From assembly GCA_021555105.2 (NCBI GenBank), contig CP134604.1:2170001-2234000 (forward strand): a stretch of DNA of 64,000 nt. Direction: 5' to 3'. This stretch comes from Thalassospiraceae bacterium LMO-JJ14 (lineage in GTDB: Bacteria; Pseudomonadota; Alphaproteobacteria; Rhodospirillales; Casp-alpha2). This document shows positions 36,242-47,086 of the stretch, piece by piece (the stretch's first letter is position 1; each line of letters opens with the position of its first letter). Position numbers and translations under genes: made by a program. Below the pieces are notes generated by a model that was given only the letters and a program-made list of their open reading frames with translations, had not been told where the DNA came from and searched no databases.

Positions 36242-37411
36242 ATGCGCCGAAATGTGCTGATTCTCGCCAGTTGTCAGGCGCTGGCGATGTCCGGCACGTC
36301 GATGATGCTGACCGTCAGCGCGCTGGTCGGCGTCATGCTGGCGCCCGACAAGACGCTGGTGACGCTGCCTTTGGCGGTGCAGTTCATTTCGACGACGGCC
36401 TCGACCATTCCGGCGTCGTTCTTCATGGCCCGGGTCGGACGGCGCACCGGCTTCACCATCGGCCAGATGCTCGGCATGATCGGGGCGGCGATTGCATCCT
36501 ATGCCATCTATATCGGCAATTTCTGGCTGTTCATGGTCGGCACGGCGATTCTCGGCGTGCATAATGCATTCTGGCAGTATTACCGCTTCGCCGCCGCGGA
36601 AACGGCGAACGATGAATTCCGGCCGCGGGCGATTTCATATGTCATGGCGGGCGGCCTGGTGGCGGCGTTTCTGGGGCCGCAGCTGGCCAAATGGACGGCG
36701 GAGCTCAGCGTTGCGACCTTTGCCGCCAGTTTTGCCGCGATCATCGGGCTGAGCTTCATTTCCGTCGTCCTGTTGCAGTTTACGCGCATTCCGACACCGA
36801 ACTTCGAAGGCGTCAGCACCGCGGGGCGGCCGATCGCCCAGATCATGCGCTCGCCCGGCTTTATCGTCGCCGCCATGTCGTCGACCATCGGCTATGGGAT
36901 GATGAACATGCTGATGACATCGACGCCGCTGGCGATGACGTTCTGCGGCTTTGCCTTCAACGATGCGGCGACGGTGATCCAGTGGCATATCGTCGGCATG
37001 TTCCTGCCGAGTTTCTTCACCGGCAGCCTGATCAAGCGCTTCGGTGTCATCAGTGTCATCGCCTGCGGGGCCGCGCTGCAGGCCGGAGCCATCGCGACAG
37101 CGCTTTCGGGAATCGATTTCAGCAATTTCTGGGGCGGACTGATCATGCTCGGCGTCGGCTGGAATTTCATGTTCATCGGCGGCACCACGCTGCTGACCGA
37201 ATCCTACATGCCCGAGGAACGCGCCAAGACGCAGGCAGCGCACGATTTCCTGGTTTTCAGTCTGGTTGCGGTGACGGCCTTTGCCTCCGGCGCGTTGCAT
37301 GAAACGCTGGGCTGGCAGGCGGTCAATCTGATCGCTGCCGTACCGGTCTCGGCGGCGTTTGTGATGGCGATCTGGTACGGCACGCGCAAGGCCCGAAAAC
37401 CGTCGATTTGA
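36242..37411 (+). CDS. Major facilitator superfamily transporter
   Basis: 389 residues with twelve predicted hydrophobic helices, starting at ATG 36242 (an in-frame TTG at 36233 is possible). The intracellular loop after helix 2 (MARVGRRTGFTIGQMLG) contains the MFS-type GRR motif, and a second half-copy begins near residue 200. Substrate is unknown; there are no obvious binding-site signatures. A GC-rich hairpin at 37449-37473, without a T-run, follows the gene and may mark its 3' end. Confidence 0.9.
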   Translation: MRRNVLILASCQALAMSGTSMMLTVSALVGVMLAPDKTLVTLPLAVQFISTTASTIPASFFMARVGRRTGFTIGQMLGMIGAAIASYAIYIGNFWLFMVGTAILGVHNAFWQYYRFAAAETANDEFRPRAISYVMAGGLVAAFLGPQLAKWTAELSVATFAASFAAIIGLSFISVVLLQFTRIPTPNFEGVSTAGRPIAQIMRSPGFIVAAMSSTIGYGMMNMLMTSTPLAMTFCGFAFNDAATVIQWHIVGMFLPSFFTGSLIKRFGVISVIACGAALQAGAIATALSGIDFSNFWGGLIMLGVGWNFMFIGGTTLLTESYMPEERAKTQAAHDFLVFSLVAVTAFASGALHETLGWQAVNLIAAVPVSAAFVMAIWYGTRKARKPSI

Positions 37412-37567
37412 GGCGGCTAGACAAAAGCTTAAAAAAGCCCCTGAAAGTCCCCGCCCGAGGTTGTGGGCAGGGGTTCAAAATGCTACAAATAGGGGTCTAT
37501 CGGGGGTGCTTTCAAGGCGCTCTAGCATCGACGCTTAAGTAACTGAAAACAAAGCGAAATATAAAAA

Positions 37568-40422
<2,855 letters not shown>

Positions 40423-40426
<4 letters not shown>

Positions 40427-40965
40427 GCGTAAAGCGTATCGGCGTCTATCCGGGGACCTTCGACCCGGTAACAAACGGGCATATGGACGTGATCGGCCGC
40501 GCGACGCGTATCGTCGACGAGCTGGTGGTGGCCGTCGCCGTCAACATCGGCAAGGGACCGCTGTTCACGCTGGAAGAGCGCGTCGAACTGCTGGAAGGGT
40601 CGATCAAGCACCTGTCGGCGGACGCGGCGTCGCGAATCCGCATCGTGCCGTTCGATAACCTGTTGATCGATTTCGTGCATACGCAGGGGGCGTGCATGAT
40701 CGTGCGTGGCCTGCGGGCGGTGTCGGATTTCGAGTACGAATTCCAGATGGCCTCGATGAATGCGCGGATGGATAACCGCATCGAAACGGTGTTCCTGACG
40801 GCGTCCGAGCGCAATCAGTTCATTTCGTCGCGTTTCGTCAAGGAAATCGGCCGTCTCGGCGGCGATATCGGCCATTTCGTCACACCCGAGGTCAAGGACC
40901 GGCTGATTCAGCGATTTGACGAGATCCGCAATGACGGTCTCGACGCCGACGGCGGCGACGACTGA
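40423..40965 (+). CDS. coaD: Phosphopantetheine adenylyltransferase
   Basis: 180 residues, the penultimate enzyme of coenzyme A synthesis, joining AMP from ATP to 4'-phosphopantetheine. The nucleotidyltransferase motif [20 protein letters not shown] (TxGH type) and [14 protein letters not shown] are diagnostic. Length is slightly longer than the usual 160 owing to an Asp/Gly tail. It overlaps gyrA by ATGA, an arrangement common in alphaproteobacteria. Confidence 0.97.
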
Positions 40966-41096
40966 TTGCCGGCGGCAGCGGCGAACGCAGAAAATCTGCC
41001 GTAAACGGCAAATCGAGCGTTGACCATCGGAGCCTGTCTACGTAATGTCCCGGCGGTTCCGGGCAGGACGCTGTCTTGGCACCGAACGTTACCTGG

Positions 41097-41172
41097 GCGC
41101 GCTTAGCTCAGTTGGTAGAGCAACTGACTTTTAATCAGTAGGTCACAGGTTCGACCCCTGTAGCGCGTACCA
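41097..41172 (+). tRNA. tRNA-Lys (anticodon TTT)
   Basis: A complete 76-base cloverleaf with the CCA end encoded. Acceptor arms GCGCGCT and AGCGCGT pair with one G-U at the first position. The D arm contains AGCTCAGTTGGTAGAGC, the anticodon stem ACTGA..TCAGT closes the loop CTTTTAA with anticodon TTT, and the T arm is ACAGG-TTCGACC-CCTGT. It lies 131 bases after coaD and is followed by a strong terminator. Confidence 0.98.
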
Positions 41173-41177
41173 TTTAA

Positions 41178-41214
41178 AACCCCGCAGCCGGCAACGGTTC
41201 GCGGGGTTTTTTTT
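41178..41214 (+). terminator. Rho-independent terminator after tRNA-Lys
   Basis: Stem AACCCCGC (41178-41185) pairs with GCGGGGTT (41201-41208) and is followed at once by a T-run (41207-41214). The 15-base loop can form a further short stem. Confidence 0.92.
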
Positions 41215-41305
41215 GTGTGTAATTTCCGTCCGGTTCGCAACGTGCTAGCGTCGCTTTTCAAGCGTGTGAAACAGGCTCGACAGTTTGTACGTGAGGGATG
41301 AACAA

Positions 41306-42742
41306 ATGACCCACCCCTGTGATCTCAGCGCCGTTGAGGCGCGCAGGCTGATGAAAGCGCGTGAGCTGTCGCCGGTCGAGCTTCTGGAAAGCTGCCTTGC
41401 ACGCATCGAGGGCCTGAACGGCACCGTCAATGCGATCACGGCGATGGATGTGGTGCGCGCGCGGGCCGAGGCAGTGGCAGCCGAAAAGGCCTTTGCCGCG
41501 GGCGACGTGGTGGGACCGCTGAGCGGGCTGCCGGTCGGCATCAAGGATCTCAACGTCACGGCCGGGCTGCGCACCACGTTCGGCTCGCTGCTGCATGAAA
41601 ACGATGTGCCCGACACCGACGAGGCGATGGTGGCGCGGCTGCGGGCCGCAGGCGCGATCGTGCTCGCCAAGACCAACACGCCGGAGTTCGGGTCCGGCTC
41701 CAACACCACCAACCGGGTCTTCGGGCCGACACGCAATCCCTACAACGTCGAGCGGACGCCGGGCGGCTCGTCCGGCGGCTCGGCGGCGGCGCTGGCCACG
41801 GGCATGCTGCCGCTCGCACACGGCAGCGATACCGGCGGCAGTCTCCGCAATCCGGCGACGTGGTGCGGGGTCGTCGGCCTCCGACCGACGCCGGGGCTGG
41901 TCGCGCGCGAAGCGCGGACCCTGAATTACACGCATTTCAGCGTGCAGGGCCCGATGGGCCGGAGCGTCGCCGATGCGTCTTTGATGATGGCCGGGCTGGC
42001 CGGGGATGACGCGCGCGATGCGCTGGCGGGACCGTGTGCACCGAATGATTTCGTCGAGCTGCCCGATTGCGACCTGTCGAAACTGCGTATGGCGTGGTCC
42101 ACGGACTTCGCAGGCAGCGCACCGATCGACGATGACATCCGCACCTGTTTTGCCGCGGTGATGAACGACATCGCGCCGTGGTTCGGAGACAGCGGCGCGC
42201 ACGATCCGGATTTCACCGATGCCCGGGATATCTTCTGGACGCTGCGCTGTGTTTATTACGTGGCCAGCCATGAAGAGCGGGTGGCCAACCATCGCGATCT
42301 GCTGGCGCCGAGCATCGTCAGCAACTATGAGGCCGGGTTGTCCATGTCGCTGGTCGATGTGGCACATGCCGAGCGGGCGTGGACAAAACTCTACAAGGCG
42401 TTCGAGGCGTTCTTTGCCGATATCGATCTGCTGATCGTGCCGGGCAACGCGGTGTCACCGTTCCTGATCAAGGACGGCATCCCCAGATCCGTCGGCGGCA
42501 AGGTGATGGAGAACTACGTCGATGCCTCGTTGATCCGCTCGGCGCTGACCCTGACCGGCCATCCGGTGATCGCGATCCCGGCGGGCGTCGATGCGCTGGG
42601 CATGCCGTTCGGCGTGCAGGTCGTCGGCAAACGGCGCGGCGATCTTGATCTGCTGGCGGCGGCACAGGCGCTCGAAGCGAAAATCCGCACAAACTCACGT
42701 TTGACGCTGCCGCCGCCCGACCTCGCCACATTGATGCGTTGA
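41306..42742 (+). CDS. Amidase (amidase-signature family)
   Basis: 478 residues. The family's Ser-cisSer-Lys triad is visible: Lys in GLPVGIKDLNVTAG and the two serines in the signature GGSSGGSAAALATGMLPLAH. DTGGSLRNPATWCGVVGLRP follows as the conserved strand. The start ATG 41306 has GAGGGA upstream. Substrates of such enzymes range from aliphatic amides to amidated peptides and Glu-tRNA; GatC/GatB neighbours are absent and the loop differs, so this is a free-standing amidase rather than GatA. It is a single gene after the tRNA terminator. Confidence 0.93.
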   Translation: MTHPCDLSAVEARRLMKARELSPVELLESCLARIEGLNGTVNAITAMDVVRARAEAVAAEKAFAAGDVVGPLSGLPVGIKDLNVTAGLRTTFGSLLHENDVPDTDEAMVARLRAAGAIVLAKTNTPEFGSGSNTTNRVFGPTRNPYNVERTPGGSSGGSAAALATGMLPLAHGSDTGGSLRNPATWCGVVGLRPTPGLVAREARTLNYTHFSVQGPMGRSVADASLMMAGLAGDDARDALAGPCAPNDFVELPDCDLSKLRMAWSTDFAGSAPIDDDIRTCFAAVMNDIAPWFGDSGAHDPDFTDARDIFWTLRCVYYVASHEERVANHRDLLAPSIVSNYEAGLSMSLVDVAHAERAWTKLYKAFEAFFADIDLLIVPGNAVSPFLIKDGIPRSVGGKVMENYVDASLIRSALTLTGHPVIAIPAGVDALGMPFGVQVVGKRRGDLDLLAAAQALEAKIRTNSRLTLPPPDLATLMR

Positions 42743-42833
42743 ACGGCAGCGTGTGCTGACGACGGGCATCGGGGTCTGCAAAGTATGCTAAGGTCGGCGG
42801 GTGCCGCCGTCATCGACATTGAGGCTGATTGCC

Positions 42834-43238
42834 GTGAACCGGTTTGTCGTTTTAGTCGTCCCGCTTTTGCTTGTGTGCGGCTTTGCCGCCGCAGCGCAGG
42901 CAACGGTCTTTTCATGCACGGTCGCCGACAGCCGCAGGCTCGACCCGCAGGGCAAGCTTGTCATGGGGGAAGGAACCGCGACGGGGGATCGGCCGCTCGG
43001 CCACTTCACCTTCAACGACCGCACCGGCCGGTTTTACGGTTATGGCGATCCATGGGTGCTGAGCATCATCCAGCGCGGTTCCCGCGAGCATGTCCTGTTG
43101 GCGATCAGTACCCATGTGGGGCCGGGAAATACGGCCATCCAGATGCTGAAGATCAACACCTTCAACACCGGACGGATGCCGTTTTTGTGGCTCAACGACG
43201 ACGAACTTGCATCCGGCGTCTGCACGGCGGGAGAGTAG
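42834..43238 (+). CDS. Small secreted protein of unknown function
   Basis: 134 residues from the GTG at 42834, chosen because it gives a clean signal peptide (VNRFVVLVVPLLLVCGFAAA) with GAGG upstream. The frame is open to 42801. The mature part is beta-rich (HFTFNDRTGRFYGYGDPWVL) and has two cysteines at its ends (TVFSCTVAD and SGVCTAGE) that could pair. No family recognised. Confidence 0.7.
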   Translation: MNRFVVLVVPLLLVCGFAAAAQATVFSCTVADSRRLDPQGKLVMGEGTATGDRPLGHFTFNDRTGRFYGYGDPWVLSIIQRGSREHVLLAISTHVGPGNTAIQMLKINTFNTGRMPFLWLNDDELASGVCTAGE

Positions 43239-43255
43239 TCTCTCGGGATGCGGAC

Positions 43256-43293
43256 AAAAAGAACCCCGCAGCACCCTTTCGAATGCAGCGGGG
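43256..43293 (-). terminator. Rho-independent terminator of the DUF465 gene
   Basis: Read on the minus strand: CCCCGCTGCA, a loop, TGCTGCGGGG, then TTCTTTTT. The 9-bp stem has a single T-T mismatch. It lies between convergent genes and may serve both. Confidence 0.7.
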
Positions 43294-43316
43294 CGTTATT
43301 GGGGGACGAGCCCGGA

Positions 43317-43550
43317 TTACTTGAGGAAACCCGAAATTTCGTCGAGCAGGGCCAGGCGCTTTTTCTTGAGGTCCTCAAGGTGGTCGTCGCTCATCGGCTC
43401 GACGTCGGTTTCGCCGCGGTGAATTTCCCGGTTCAGTTCGTGATATTCATCGCTGATTTTGGCGAAGTGCGGCTCGCTTTCACGCAGCTTGTGAAGCTGC
43501 TCTGCCTGTTCGGGGAATACTTCAGCAAGTTCGTGCGGGGTGTGGGACAT
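43317..43550 (-). CDS. YdcH-family (DUF465) protein
   Basis: 77 residues from ATG 43550, with AGAGAGA upstream; the open frame extends 20 codons further. The family pattern is clear: LHKLRESEPHFAKISDEYHE, then LNREIHRGETDVEP and a closing helix LEDLKKKRLALLDEISGFL. Members are short antiparallel helical hairpins. The biological role is unknown. Confidence 0.87.
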   Translation of the reverse strand: MSHTPHELAEVFPEQAEQLHKLRESEPHFAKISDEYHELNREIHRGETDVEPMSDDHLEDLKKKRLALLDEISGFLK

Positions 43551-43619
43551 GTTTCTCTCTTTGACGTGTTGATTATGTTCGATGATGCGGCGTGTCCGCG
43601 GATTGCTCATTGACCTACA

Positions 43620-44813
43620 TCAATAGGTCCCGGACGGCACGCTGTTTTTCAGGAAATCCAGCAGCAGACGGCAGACCGCAACGGGTTGTTCCTGCTGGAC
43701 CCAGTGCCCGGCGCCGGCGATCAGTTGCGTACCGCGATAATCCGGACAGACGGCGGTCTCCATCTTTTCCAGCGCGCCCGGTGCCTGATACGTGCCCCAG
43801 TCGCTTTTGCCGGAAATGAACATCACCGGCACGTCGATGGTACGCCCGGCGAAAATCTCCTGTTCGCGGGTGAAGCGCTCGACGAAGCGGCAGCGATACC
43901 AGTTGAGACCGCCCTGAAATCCGGTCCGCCCGAAGGTGTCGCTGTAGACGCGCAGCTCATCGTCGGTGAGCCATGTGCAGCCTGCGATATGCTCTGGCGT
44001 CGGCATTTCCGGAGCGACGGTTTCGGCCATGGTCCGGTTCAGGTCCATCACGTAATACGTCGGCAGCTTGGCCAGTTCTCCGGCCGTCCAGCCGTCCAGC
44101 CTGTGCGGCGTGTTGCCGGGCCAGTCCGCGCTTTTGAAATGGAAATAGGCGCGCAGGAAATCGTGGATGCCCTGTTCGCAGGCCCACATGTGGCCATTGG
44201 CATCGCGGGTCGAATAGTACCGGTGATAGTGCTTGCGGGGCCGCTCGAGGGAGGCCAGCTCAACGTCCATACCGGTGACCGGGTCGGTATCGGATGTTCT
44301 TTTCAGGGGCGGTGGTCCGGCGTAAGGCGCGCTCATCAGAACGCATGAGGTGAAGACATCGGGGCGGATCAGGGCGAAGTGCGCGGCGGCGAACGAGCCG
44401 AAGTCATGTCCGACGAGCCCGGCCACGCGATCGATGCCGAGCGCCGACAAAAGCCCCAGGGTATCCCTGAGCAGGTTGAGAAAGCGGAAGGACGAAAGAT
44501 CGCCGTCATAGGACGCGTCCCATCCGGTGCTTAGCCCGTAACCGCGCTGATCCGGGGCGATGACGTAATAGCCGGCGTCCGCCAGCTTCGGCATGACATT
44601 GCGCCAGCTGTAGGCCAGTTCCGGAAAGCCGTGCAAAAGCAGAACCGGCGGGCGGTCCGGTGCGCCGGCTTCGAGGACATGCATGTTGAGGCCGTTGCCG
44701 TTGTCGATAAAGCGCGATCGGATTTCGGGCGGCAGCGATGCGGTGTAAAGCGTTTCTGTCAATTCGGGACTGGGGGCAAAGAGGCTGGGGGGCAGGGATG
44801 GCGGCGTGATCAA
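43620..44813 (-). CDS. Epoxide-hydrolase-like alpha/beta hydrolase
   Basis: 397 residues. The oxyanion motif HGFPE is at residues 61-65 and the nucleophile is Asp137 in VGHDFGSFAAAHFA, which favours epoxide hydrolase or haloalkane-dehalogenase-like chemistry over esterases (which use Ser). A cap region (about 180-280) and a C-terminal AGAGHWVQQE carrying the catalytic His complete it. The start is TTG, overlapping the stop of the upstream gene by 4 bases (TTGA), so the two are probably coupled. Confidence 0.88.
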   Translation of the reverse strand: MITPPSLPPSLFAPSPELTETLYTASLPPEIRSRFIDNGNGLNMHVLEAGAPDRPPVLLLHGFPELAYSWRNVMPKLADAGYYVIAPDQRGYGLSTGWDASYDGDLSSFRFLNLLRDTLGLLSALGIDRVAGLVGHDFGSFAAAHFALIRPDVFTSCVLMSAPYAGPPPLKRTSDTDPVTGMDVELASLERPRKHYHRYYSTRDANGHMWACEQGIHDFLRAYFHFKSADWPGNTPHRLDGWTAGELAKLPTYYVMDLNRTMAETVAPEMPTPEHIAGCTWLTDDELRVYSDTFGRTGFQGGLNWYRCRFVERFTREQEIFAGRTIDVPVMFISGKSDWGTYQAPGALEKMETAVCPDYRGTQLIAGAGHWVQQEQPVAVCRLLLDFLKNSVPSGTY

Positions 44814-45244
44814 GGCGGGACCGGCATGACCCGCTGGTTGGTGGAACGCAGCTTTTTGCTGATGTCGAGAAACAGGCTCTCATAGAAGCGGGCGGTGAAG
44901 TTGATATCCTGCTTCAACTGCGCGAAAAGAACGCTTCCGGGGATCGAGAGGATTTCACAAGCGCCGTCGGCGACAAGGGTGGCGCTGGCGCCGTGACCGT
45001 CCATCAGGGACAACTCGCCGATTACTTCTCCCGGGCCGAGCGGTCCGGCGAATTCGGCGCAAATTTCATCCAGATACATCCGCGTGACGCGGAGATTGCC
45101 GGACTTGATGATAAGCAGACTGTCGATGACATCGCCTTCGGTGATAACGGCCTCGCCGCTTTTGTAGGAGAGCGTATCGGCAACGGATATGAGCCAGTCG
45201 TGCTCGTTTTCATAGAGCTTTGGAAATGCGCCGATAAGATTCAT
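44810..45244 (-). CDS. Cyclic-nucleotide-binding domain protein (no DNA-binding part)
   Basis: 144 residues, essentially one CRP-like cyclic-nucleotide-binding domain. It has GEAVITEGDVIDSLLIIKSG at the start and GPLGPGEVIGELSLMDGHGA, the phosphate-binding cassette region with its Glu, in the middle. A C-terminal helix follows with no HTH, so it cannot bind DNA by itself. It may act as a stand-alone ligand sensor. It is translationally coupled to the downstream hydrolase. Confidence 0.88.
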   Translation of the reverse strand: MNLIGAFPKLYENEHDWLISVADTLSYKSGEAVITEGDVIDSLLIIKSGNLRVTRMYLDEICAEFAGPLGPGEVIGELSLMDGHGASATLVADGACEILSIPGSVLFAQLKQDINFTARFYESLFLDISKKLRSTNQRVMPVPP

Positions 45245-45320
45245 GCCCCGTCCTCTCTGCCCCGCACCCGTATTGGCTTATTAATTGTGCCAGTAGGTCC
45301 AGCTATGATAAGCCGGTACA

Positions 45321-45587
45321 ATGAAGAAATACAAATTCTTAGCTGTTTTGCTCGGGGCCGTCCTGTTGAGCGGGTGCGCCGTTGTCGCCGCGGATGAAAA
45401 CGGCATTTCGATCCGGCACTCGGCCGAAAACAATCTGCTGGTCCAGCGCAAGGCCGAAAAGCACTGTGCAAGTTTCGGCAAAATTGCCGTCAAAGTGCAG
45501 GAAAGCTCCATCATGAACCTGTATTACGTGCGCACCTCGGTCAGCACGTTCGAGTGCGTCAAGAAAGCGCCGAAGCCGCCATCGTGA
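45321..45587 (+). CDS. Small lipoprotein
   Basis: 88 residues with a signal peptide ending in lipobox LSGC (Cys19). The mature part is short and basic with two further cysteines (EKHCASFGK and STFECVKKA) that could form a disulfide. No family recognised. It is a single gene between divergent and convergent neighbours. Confidence 0.78.
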   Translation: MKKYKFLAVLLGAVLLSGCAVVAADENGISIRHSAENNLLVQRKAEKHCASFGKIAVKVQESSIMNLYYVRTSVSTFECVKKAPKPPS

Positions 45588-45614
45588 GTATTGAGGGACG
45601 CGCGCGTCAGCGCG

Positions 45615-45818
45615 TTAGTGAAGGACGCAATCCTGCGGACGTTCGTCCGACAGAAGTTCCTCCGCCGCCCTTGCGATCTTGAGCCAGATTTCACGTCCGG
45701 CAGCATCACCGGCATCGCGCAACTGGTCGGCTTTGATGAAAGCGCCGGCGGGGGCGAATTCACCGTATTCCTGGATCATCAGCGTGGCGGTCTTATAGAC
45801 AGCGGGTGTAAGTGTCAT
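45615..45818 (-). CDS. Small hypothetical protein downstream of fliN
   Basis: 67 residues, helical and acidic, with LRDAGDAAGREIWLKIARAA as its most distinctive stretch. Such short conserved proteins occur in alphaproteobacteria, but I can assign no role. It lies 11 bases after the fliN stop and probably belongs to the same transcript. Confidence 0.65.
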   Translation of the reverse strand: MTLTPAVYKTATLMIQEYGEFAPAGAFIKADQLRDAGDAAGREIWLKIARAAEELLSDERPQDCVLH

Positions 45819-45829
45819 GATTGGCCTCG

Positions 45830-46120
45830 TTAGCCCGAAGGGCTTTTGATCACGTCATTGACGGTCACGCCAAGCCGGTCTTCCACGACGATGACCTCGC
45901 CCTTGGCGATGAGCTGGTTATTGGCATGAAGCTCGATATCCTCGCCGACGGTGCGGTCTAGTTCGACAACCGCGCCACGTCCGAGTTTTAGAATTTGACT
46001 GATCGGCATGAAGGCCGTGCCGAGAACCGCCGTGACCTCGAGCTTAACGTCGAGAACGGCCTCCATCTCGCTGCGCGAGCCGTCACTTTTGACGCCGTAT
46101 TCCTTATCTTCTTCTGCCAT
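45830..46120 (-). CDS. fliN: Flagellar motor switch protein FliN (SpoA domain)
   Basis: 96 residues with the SpoA fold that builds the bottom of the flagellar C-ring. VLDVKLEVTAVLGTAFMPIS and ILKLGRGAVVELDRTVGE are the family core, and VEDRLGVTVNDVI ends it. Length is normal for the short FliN form. No other flagellar gene is in the window, so the flagellar cluster must be elsewhere. Confidence 0.92.
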   Translation of the reverse strand: MAEEDKEYGVKSDGSRSEMEAVLDVKLEVTAVLGTAFMPISQILKLGRGAVVELDRTVGEDIELHANNQLIAKGEVIVVEDRLGVTVNDVIKSPSG

Positions 46121-46225
46121 AATCGCGATCCTAGCGGCAACTTGGTTAACGCTTGATGAATCTCTTGCCCTGAGAATCGCAGATTATCATTTTCGCGCAG
46201 ACCAGCCTACGGCATTCGCACAGGC

Positions 46226-46804
46226 TCAGATTCCGCCGCCCTGATCGATTTCGCCGGTCAGGATGCGGACCCGCTGGCGCAGCGACATCAGGTCGGGCTC
46301 GGCGAAGCCTTCCGTCTCCAGTTTGGCTACCGTATTCAGCAGGTATTCGCGGTTCAGGCCGCTGATCCCCTCGGCCCGCATGATGATTTCCGCCGCCGTG
46401 CTTTCGCCGAGCGTACCGGCATATTGTTCGTGTGCCGGATCGGCGATGAAGGTGTAGGCGGAGACCGCTTTCCCGTTGATATCCACGTCCACGCAGGCCG
46501 GTTGATACGCGTAGCCGATCATCTCTCTTTCATAAAGATAATCAAATATTTGTACCCTGTCCTTAATGTCTATTCTGAATGCTATGCCAAGGCAATAACC
46601 GCCTTCGTCCAGACCAAGAACCAGACCCGGCACATCAAGCGTGCCGCGATGGTAATGCGAATAGATGCATGGCGCGCGATGATAGCCGTCGAGCCGTGCC
46701 GTCTGCTGTTCGAGGAAGCGGAATCCCGGTCGCCACATCAACGATCCGTAGCCGAATATCCATTCGACATCCGGGATCTCGTTTCCATAGCGCGAGCCTG
46801 TCAT
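46226..46804 (-). CDS. ChaC-type gamma-glutamylcyclotransferase
   Basis: 192 residues. The signature FGYGSLMW lies at residues 17-24, as in ChaC enzymes that cleave glutathione to 5-oxoproline and Cys-Gly. The downstream LYEREMIGYAY carries the expected catalytic Glu. The closing segment LNREYLLNTVAKLETEGF is also typical. Its upstream end faces the giant gene, across a 282-base gap. Confidence 0.88.
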   Translation of the reverse strand: MTGSRYGNEIPDVEWIFGYGSLMWRPGFRFLEQQTARLDGYHRAPCIYSHYHRGTLDVPGLVLGLDEGGYCLGIAFRIDIKDRVQIFDYLYEREMIGYAYQPACVDVDINGKAVSAYTFIADPAHEQYAGTLGESTAAEIIMRAEGISGLNREYLLNTVAKLETEGFAEPDLMSLRQRVRILTGEIDQGGGI

Positions 46805-46944
46805 GTAGCTGTCATCCTGGCGGTTTACTTAGTGAGACTTAAATCCCGGAAATTATTGGATTTTCCGTTACATCAAATTTGGCTAGAGTAATCTTCTGGA
46901 GTGAAATGGCCAACCATCGGAATTTAGTTAAAATTTTCATCAAA

Positions 46945-46960
46945 AGTGATGCATGTCACA
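46945..46960. promoter_or_regulatory. CRP/FNR-like palindrome upstream of the giant gene
   Basis: AGTGA-TGCATG-TCACA matches the CRP/FNR consensus half-sites TGTGA and TCACA at nine of ten positions with the right 6-base spacing. It lies about 127 bases upstream of the ATG at 47087 and about 140 bases upstream of the ChaC gene on the other strand. Direct action is inference. Confidence 0.35.
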
Positions 46961-47086
46961 GTTGGTTTTGACGGAAAAGACGATAACCGACAAGTGCTGC
47001 AGAGAAGCTGCTGCCATCGGGGTTTATATGAAGTGTTTCGCGGTTTCCCAGCCGCTGGACACCGAGCCTTTGGGGGGCTCTTTTGA

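Noticed and set aside
40966-41096. Possible small RNA between coaD and tRNA-Lys
   Set aside because: Only a weak TGCCG-TAAA-CGGCA hairpin is visible, with no promoter or terminator of its own.
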